The position numbers were made by a program, and so were the translations under genes. 8,229 nucleotides of DNA, from NCBI GenBank assembly GCA_020052215.1, contig JAGVPN010000344.1, forward strand, positions 1-8,229. Direction: 5' to 3'. Origin of the DNA: Syntrophobacterales bacterium. GTDB lineage: Bacteria > Desulfobacterota > Desulfobaccia > Desulfobaccales > 0-14-0-80-60-11. Below are positions 5,511-8,229 of this stretch, in pieces; position 1 is the stretch's first letter, and the number at the start of each line of letters is the position of its first letter. A model generated the notes under the pieces. That model saw only the letters and a list, made by a program, of their open reading frames with translations. It was not told the DNA's origin and did no database searches.

Positions 5511-6446
5511 CTACAGCCAGCGGAAGAGCTTCTCCCGCCGGTCCAACCGGGTGAGGCCCGCCTCCCGGGTCATTTGCTGGGCCTGTTCGTGTTCCAGGGC
5601 CGTGAGGAATTTTCGCAGGGTCGGATGCTCCCCGGCCCGGCCGCAGGGCCGGTACTGGCCCATGACATTGACATAGGTGCGGGACGAGACCTCCCGGGCC
5701 AGAAACTCCATGATTCCCCGGGTGCCGGCTAAATCGCCGGGCAGCACCAGGTGCCGCACCAATAAGCCGCGGCGGGCTACCCCAGACTCGTCCACCGCCA
5801 GATCGCCCACCTGGCGGTGCATCTCCTTGACGGCCTGGCGGGCGATTTCGGGGTAGTCCTCCGCCTCACACAAATCCTTGGCCACTGCCGGGTCCCAAAA
5901 CTTGAAATCCGGCATGTAAATATCCACCACCCCGTCCAGGAGCCGCAGGGTATCCAGGGCGTCATAACCCCCGCTGTTGTAAACTAGGGGGATGTTGAGG
6001 CCGCCCTCGATGGCCCCGGGCAGGGCCGCCAGGATCTGGTAAACCTGGTGGCTGGGGGTGACGAAATTAATATTGTGGCAACCCCGCTTCTGGAGAATAA
6101 GCATCATGGCGGCCAGGTCCTGGACGCCGACCTCTTCACCTTGCCCCCCATGGCTGATCTCGTAGTTCTGGCAGAAGAGACAGTACAGGTTGCAGTGGGT
6201 AAAAAAGATGGTGCCGGACCCGTGCCGGCCCACCAGCGGGTCTTCTTCGCCGAAATGGGGCGCATAGGACGACACCACGGGCTTATCGCCGGTGCGGCAC
6301 CGCCCCAATTCGCCGTGATGCCGGTCCACCAGGCAGTTCCGGGGACAGAGCGTGCATTGGCTCAATATTTCATAAGCCGCGTCGATCTTCGCCTGGAGCA
6401 ACCCCCGGCGGTGGGTCTCTAAATAGACCGGTTCCCACTGTTTCAT
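5511..6446 (-). CDS. PflX-like radical SAM iron-sulfur protein (COG1313, putative glycyl-radical activase relative)
   Basis: This 311-residue protein belongs to the radical SAM superfamily and resembles the PflX group related to pyruvate formate-lyase activating enzymes. The SAM-binding 4Fe-4S motif is CNLYCLFC at 85-92 (Cys85, Cys89, Cys92). An N-terminal cysteine set, CTLCPRNC at 31-38 plus Cys50 in GRC, precedes it and is typical of PflX; it may hold a second metal site. Other family blocks are HGSGTIFFTHC (75-85), FVTPSHQ (128-134), YNSGGYD (156-162), DIYMPDFKF (175-183), RHLVLPG (231-237) and MGQYRP (262-267). Such proteins cleave SAM to a deoxyadenosyl radical; the target of the PflX group is not established, and no glycyl-radical enzyme gene is adjacent. 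The ATG at 6446 has GAGG 7 nt upstream. Its neighbours do not point to a pathway. Superfamily assignment is secure; the specific role is unknown. Confidence 0.93.
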   Translation of the reverse strand: MKQWEPVYLETHRRGLLQAKIDAAYEILSQCTLCPRNCLVDRHHGELGRCRTGDKPVVSSYAPHFGEEDPLVGRHGSGTIFFTHCNLYCLFCQNYEISHGGQGEEVGVQDLAAMMLILQKRGCHNINFVTPSHQVYQILAALPGAIEGGLNIPLVYNSGGYDALDTLRLLDGVVDIYMPDFKFWDPAVAKDLCEAEDYPEIARQAVKEMHRQVGDLAVDESGVARRGLLVRHLVLPGDLAGTRGIMEFLAREVSSRTYVNVMGQYRPCGRAGEHPTLRKFLTALEHEQAQQMTREAGLTRLDRREKLFRWL

Positions 6447-6500
6447 GGGGTTTCCTCAGTGAGCAGTTCCTCATGGAGCCTTGGCCCACCCATAAATGAT

Positions 6501-6536
6501 AAAAAATCTGGTGGGGCGGGCCTCCGTGCCCGCCCC
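6501..6536 (-). terminator. Candidate intrinsic terminator or attenuator
   Basis: The arms GGGGCGGGC (6513-6521) and GCCCGCCCC (6528-6536) form a 9-bp GC stem with a 6-nt loop. Read on the minus strand, the stem is followed after six bases by TTTTTT (6506-6501). The T-run starts further from the stem than in ideal terminators, so it may be only a palindromic repeat. It lies 214 nt past the helicase stop and 55 nt before the radical SAM start, so it would end read-through from upstream or attenuate the downstream gene. Confidence 0.4.
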
Positions 6537-6538
6537 CG

Positions 6539-6596
6539 TTGGTGGCACAGGTTTTCAACCTGTGCACCCGCACCGGCAAGATGCCGGTGCCACCAA
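6539..6596. repeat. 58-bp nested palindromic element (two hairpins within terminal inverted repeats)
   Basis: Terminal inverted repeats TTGGTGGC (6539-6546) and GCCACCAA (6589-6596) enclose two perfect 9-bp hairpins with 3-nt loops. The first has arms GCACAGGTT (6545-6553) and AACCTGTGC (6557-6565). The second has arms GCACCGGCA (6570-6578) and TGCCGGTGC (6582-6590). The size and plan match the element at 5441-5499 although the sequence differs. No coding potential is seen. Confidence 0.8.
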
Positions 6597-6674
6597 AAAC
6601 TTTTCAGGTCAATGAGCAGTTGTGGAAAACAATTATCTCCACTTTTCCCTGCACCCTGACCTGATATTTTGCAG

Positions 6675-6691
6675 GGTGCGTCTTACGCACC
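6675..6691. repeat. Small hairpin downstream of the helicase
   Basis: The arms GGTGCGT (6675-6681) and ACGCACC (6685-6691) flank a 3-nt loop. It lies 59 nt past the helicase stop on the minus strand. No T-run follows on that strand, so it is not a typical terminator; it has the same short-loop palindrome style as the other repeats here. Confidence 0.55.
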
Positions 6692-6749
6692 AATTAATCA
6701 GAGGTATCGGCGGGCAGCGCCCTACATATCTGCGCACTGCTAACCCCCC

Positions 6750-8229
6750 TCACCACTCCTCCACTTCCGCCCGCCAGGGTTCCAGAAGGGAACGGGGGAG
6801 GTCGGCGATGAACCGGGACGGCGAATTGACGGTCATCCCGAATTGCCGGCTATACCCGATACTGGGGAAAATCACCGCCAGATAGTTCCGGGCCCTGGTC
6901 GCGGCCACGTACATCAGGCGGCGCTCCTCCTCCAGGTCATCGTCCCGCTCCTGGGAGTAAAACCCCGGGAAGCGGCCTTCCGCGGCCCAGATGACAAACA
7001 CCGCGTCCCACTCCAGGCCCTTGGCGGAATGCACCGTGGACAGGGTCAGGTAGTCATCGGTGGGCGTAACCACGTCCGCCAGGCTGCTGGGAGGCTCCAG
7101 GGTAAGATCGTTCAGGAACGCCTGCAACTCCTGATAGCGGGCGGTGATGGTCAGGAGGTGTTCCAGGTCCTTCATCCGCTTGGGATAGTCATCATAGCGG
7201 GCCTTGGCCAGGGGTTCGTAATAGGCCAGGGCCTGGTTCATGCGGGTCATCAGGGTCTGCCCCGGGGCGTTCAGGGTTTCCATGAGTCCCGCCAGGTCCT
7301 CTAATTTTGGGGGTTGCTGGCGCAGCCATTTGATGCCGGCATCGAGGTCGAAGCTGCCCTGCACCTGGGAGTTGAACTTGTTGCAGGTGGCCCGCCCCAC
7401 CCCCGGGACCAGGAGGAGCAGCCGGTTCCAGCTCATGGTGTCCTTGGGGTTGGCCACCACCCGGAGGTGCGCCAGGAGGTCCTTGATGTGGGCGCTCTCC
7501 ATGAATTTGAAGCCCCCGAACTTCATGAAGGGGATGCCAACGCGCACCAGTTCGATTTCCAGGTCGAAAGAGTGGTAGCCAGCCCGGATGAGCACCGCCA
7601 TCTGGCTCAAAGGGGTGCCCTCCTCCTGGAGGGCCTGCACCTGGGCCACCACCAGCTTGGACTGCTCGTTTTCCGTCGCCGCCCGGAAGAGGCGGGGGCG
7701 CACCCCGTCGGCCCGGCGGGTGAACAGGCACTTGGTGTATTTGTCCCGGGCCCCGGCGATGATGGCGTTGGCCAGGTCCAGGATGGGCTGGGTGCTGCGG
7801 TAATTCTCCTCCAGCTTGATGACCCGGGTGCCGGGGAACAGGTTGGGAAAATCCATGATGTTGCGGAAATTGGCCCCCCGGAAGGAATAGATGGACTGGG
7901 AGTCGTCCCCCACCGCCATGACGTTCTGATGGGAATAGGCCAGGAGCTGCACCAGCTCGGCCTGGAGCCGGTTGGTGTCCTGGTATTCGTCCACCATCAG
8001 GTAGCGGAAGCGGTTTGACAAGCGGCGGCGCACGTCCTCGTGCTCGGTCAGCAGACGCCGGCCTTCCAGCAGCAGGTCATCATAGTCCAGCAAGGCGTGG
8101 CGGCGCCTTTCGTCCTGGTAGGCCGCGGCCATTTTGGCCAGGTGGTCCCGCTGCTCCAGGAACTGGGGGTAGTCCCGGGTGAGCAGCGCATCCAGGGACA
8201 GATCCTTGTTGACCACCGCCCCCAGGATC
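6750..8229 (-). CDS. UvrD/Rep/PcrA-type SF1 DNA helicase, N-terminus cut by the window edge
   Basis: This is an ATP-driven 3'-to-5' DNA helicase of superfamily 1A, acting in repair or replication restart. At least 492 residues are present. The frame stays open to 8229, so the Walker A motif and first third lie outside. The GTG at 8216 is an internal Val codon, not a start. Numbered from that Val, visible motifs are motif II VDEYQDTN (75-82), motif III VGDDSQSIYSFRGAN (102-116), motif IV LEENYRS (135-141), motif V VHSAKGLEWD (395-404) and motif VI EERRLMYVAATRARN (430-444). PGVGRATCNKF near 271-281 resembles the helix-hairpin-helix-like segment of the 2B subdomain in PcrA/UvrD. Only 44 residues follow motif VI, including SPSRFIADLP, so the long tail with the Tudor-like RNA polymerase-binding domain of typical PcrA/UvrD is absent; in this it is nearer to Rep. 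Downstream lies the repeat-rich 303-nt gap. Confidence 0.95.
   Translation of the reverse strand, partial: ILGAVVNKDLSLDALLTRDYPQFLEQRDHLAKMAAAYQDERRRHALLDYDDLLLEGRRLLTEHEDVRRRLSNRFRYLMVDEYQDTNRLQAELVQLLAYSHQNVMAVGDDSQSIYSFRGANFRNIMDFPNLFPGTRVIKLEENYRSTQPILDLANAIIAGARDKYTKCLFTRRADGVRPRLFRAATENEQSKLVVAQVQALQEEGTPLSQMAVLIRAGYHSFDLEIELVRVGIPFMKFGGFKFMESAHIKDLLAHLRVVANPKDTMSWNRLLLLVPGVGRATCNKFNSQVQGSFDLDAGIKWLRQQPPKLEDLAGLMETLNAPGQTLMTRMNQALAYYEPLAKARYDDYPKRMKDLEHLLTITARYQELQAFLNDLTLEPPSSLADVVTPTDDYLTLSTVHSAKGLEWDAVFVIWAAEGRFPGFYSQERDDDLEEERRLMYVAATRARNYLAVIFPSIGYSRQFGMTVNSPSRFIADLPRSLLEPWRAEVEEW

Larger units (their letters stand above)
6447..6749. other. 303-nt repeat-rich intergenic region
   Basis: This gap between the helicase stop and the radical SAM start holds no gene I can support. 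It carries four hairpins (6513-6536, two within 6539-6596, 6675-6691). A near-exact 13-nt direct repeat, TCAGTGAGCAGTT at 6456-6468 and TCAATGAGCAGTT at 6609-6621, flanks the central hairpin cluster. A promoter for the radical SAM gene should lie here, but I could not find convincing -35/-10 boxes at normal spacing. Confidence 0.6.

Noticed and set aside
4896..5732. Plus-strand open frame of 278 codons across the phosphatase and radical SAM genes
   Set aside because: It spans two conserved minus-strand genes and the palindromic element, with no recognisable family motif; it is a shadow frame.
7314..8018. Plus-strand open frame of 234 codons opposite the helicase
   Set aside because: It is antisense to helicase motifs and His/Gly/Leu-rich in the way shadow frames of high-GC genes are.
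8214..8216. GTG start of the helicase at 8216
   Set aside because: The frame stays open to the window edge, and a start here would lack the essential Walker A region; it is an internal Val codon.

Overview
The window carries six protein-coding genes, all on the minus strand, so transcription runs from high to low coordinates. Five are high-GC housekeeping-type genes (roughly 60% G+C by eye). One is clearly AT-rich (about 35% by eye) and looks acquired. The genes suggest a moderately GC-rich Gram-negative-type bacterium. A fused SecDF, a PurQ of about 280 residues and many palindromic intergenic repeats would suit a Desulfobacterota (former Deltaproteobacteria) genome, but nothing here proves the lineage.

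Layout in transcription order: (1) 8229-6750, the C-terminal part of a UvrD/Rep/PcrA-type superfamily 1 DNA helicase, cut by the window edge. (2) A 303-nt gap at 6749-6447 packed with hairpins. (3) 6446-5511, a PflX-like (COG1313) radical SAM iron-sulfur protein. (4) 5499-5441, a 59-bp nested palindromic element. (5) 5426-4770, a PPP-family Ser/Thr-type metallophosphatase. (6) A 201-nt gap with a possible promoter. (7) 4568-1905, a single-gene SecD-SecF fusion for protein export. (8) 1818-1201, an AT-rich gene for a small HEPN-like protein. (9) A 172-nt gap with three hairpins. (10) 1028-168, PurQ, the glutaminase subunit of FGAM synthase in purine synthesis. (11) 167-1, repeats only.

The genes do not form one pathway. 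DNA repair, a probable protein-activating radical enzyme, a phosphatase, the Sec membrane motor and purine synthesis are simply co-directional, with gaps of 84 to 303 nt. SecDF would help draw exported proteins across the inner membrane using the proton gradient. PurQ supplies ammonia from glutamine to PurL, which is not in the window.

Two things stand out. First, the AT-rich HEPN-like gene sits between secDF and purQ and carries an R-x4-H motif typical of HEPN ribonucleases and toxins; no partner gene is visible. Second, nearly every intergenic gap holds compact palindromes. Two of these (5441-5499 and 6539-6596) share one design, two hairpins enclosed by terminal inverted repeats in 58-59 bp, although their sequences differ. 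I see no CRISPR array, tRNA, rRNA, transposase or complete new defence operon.
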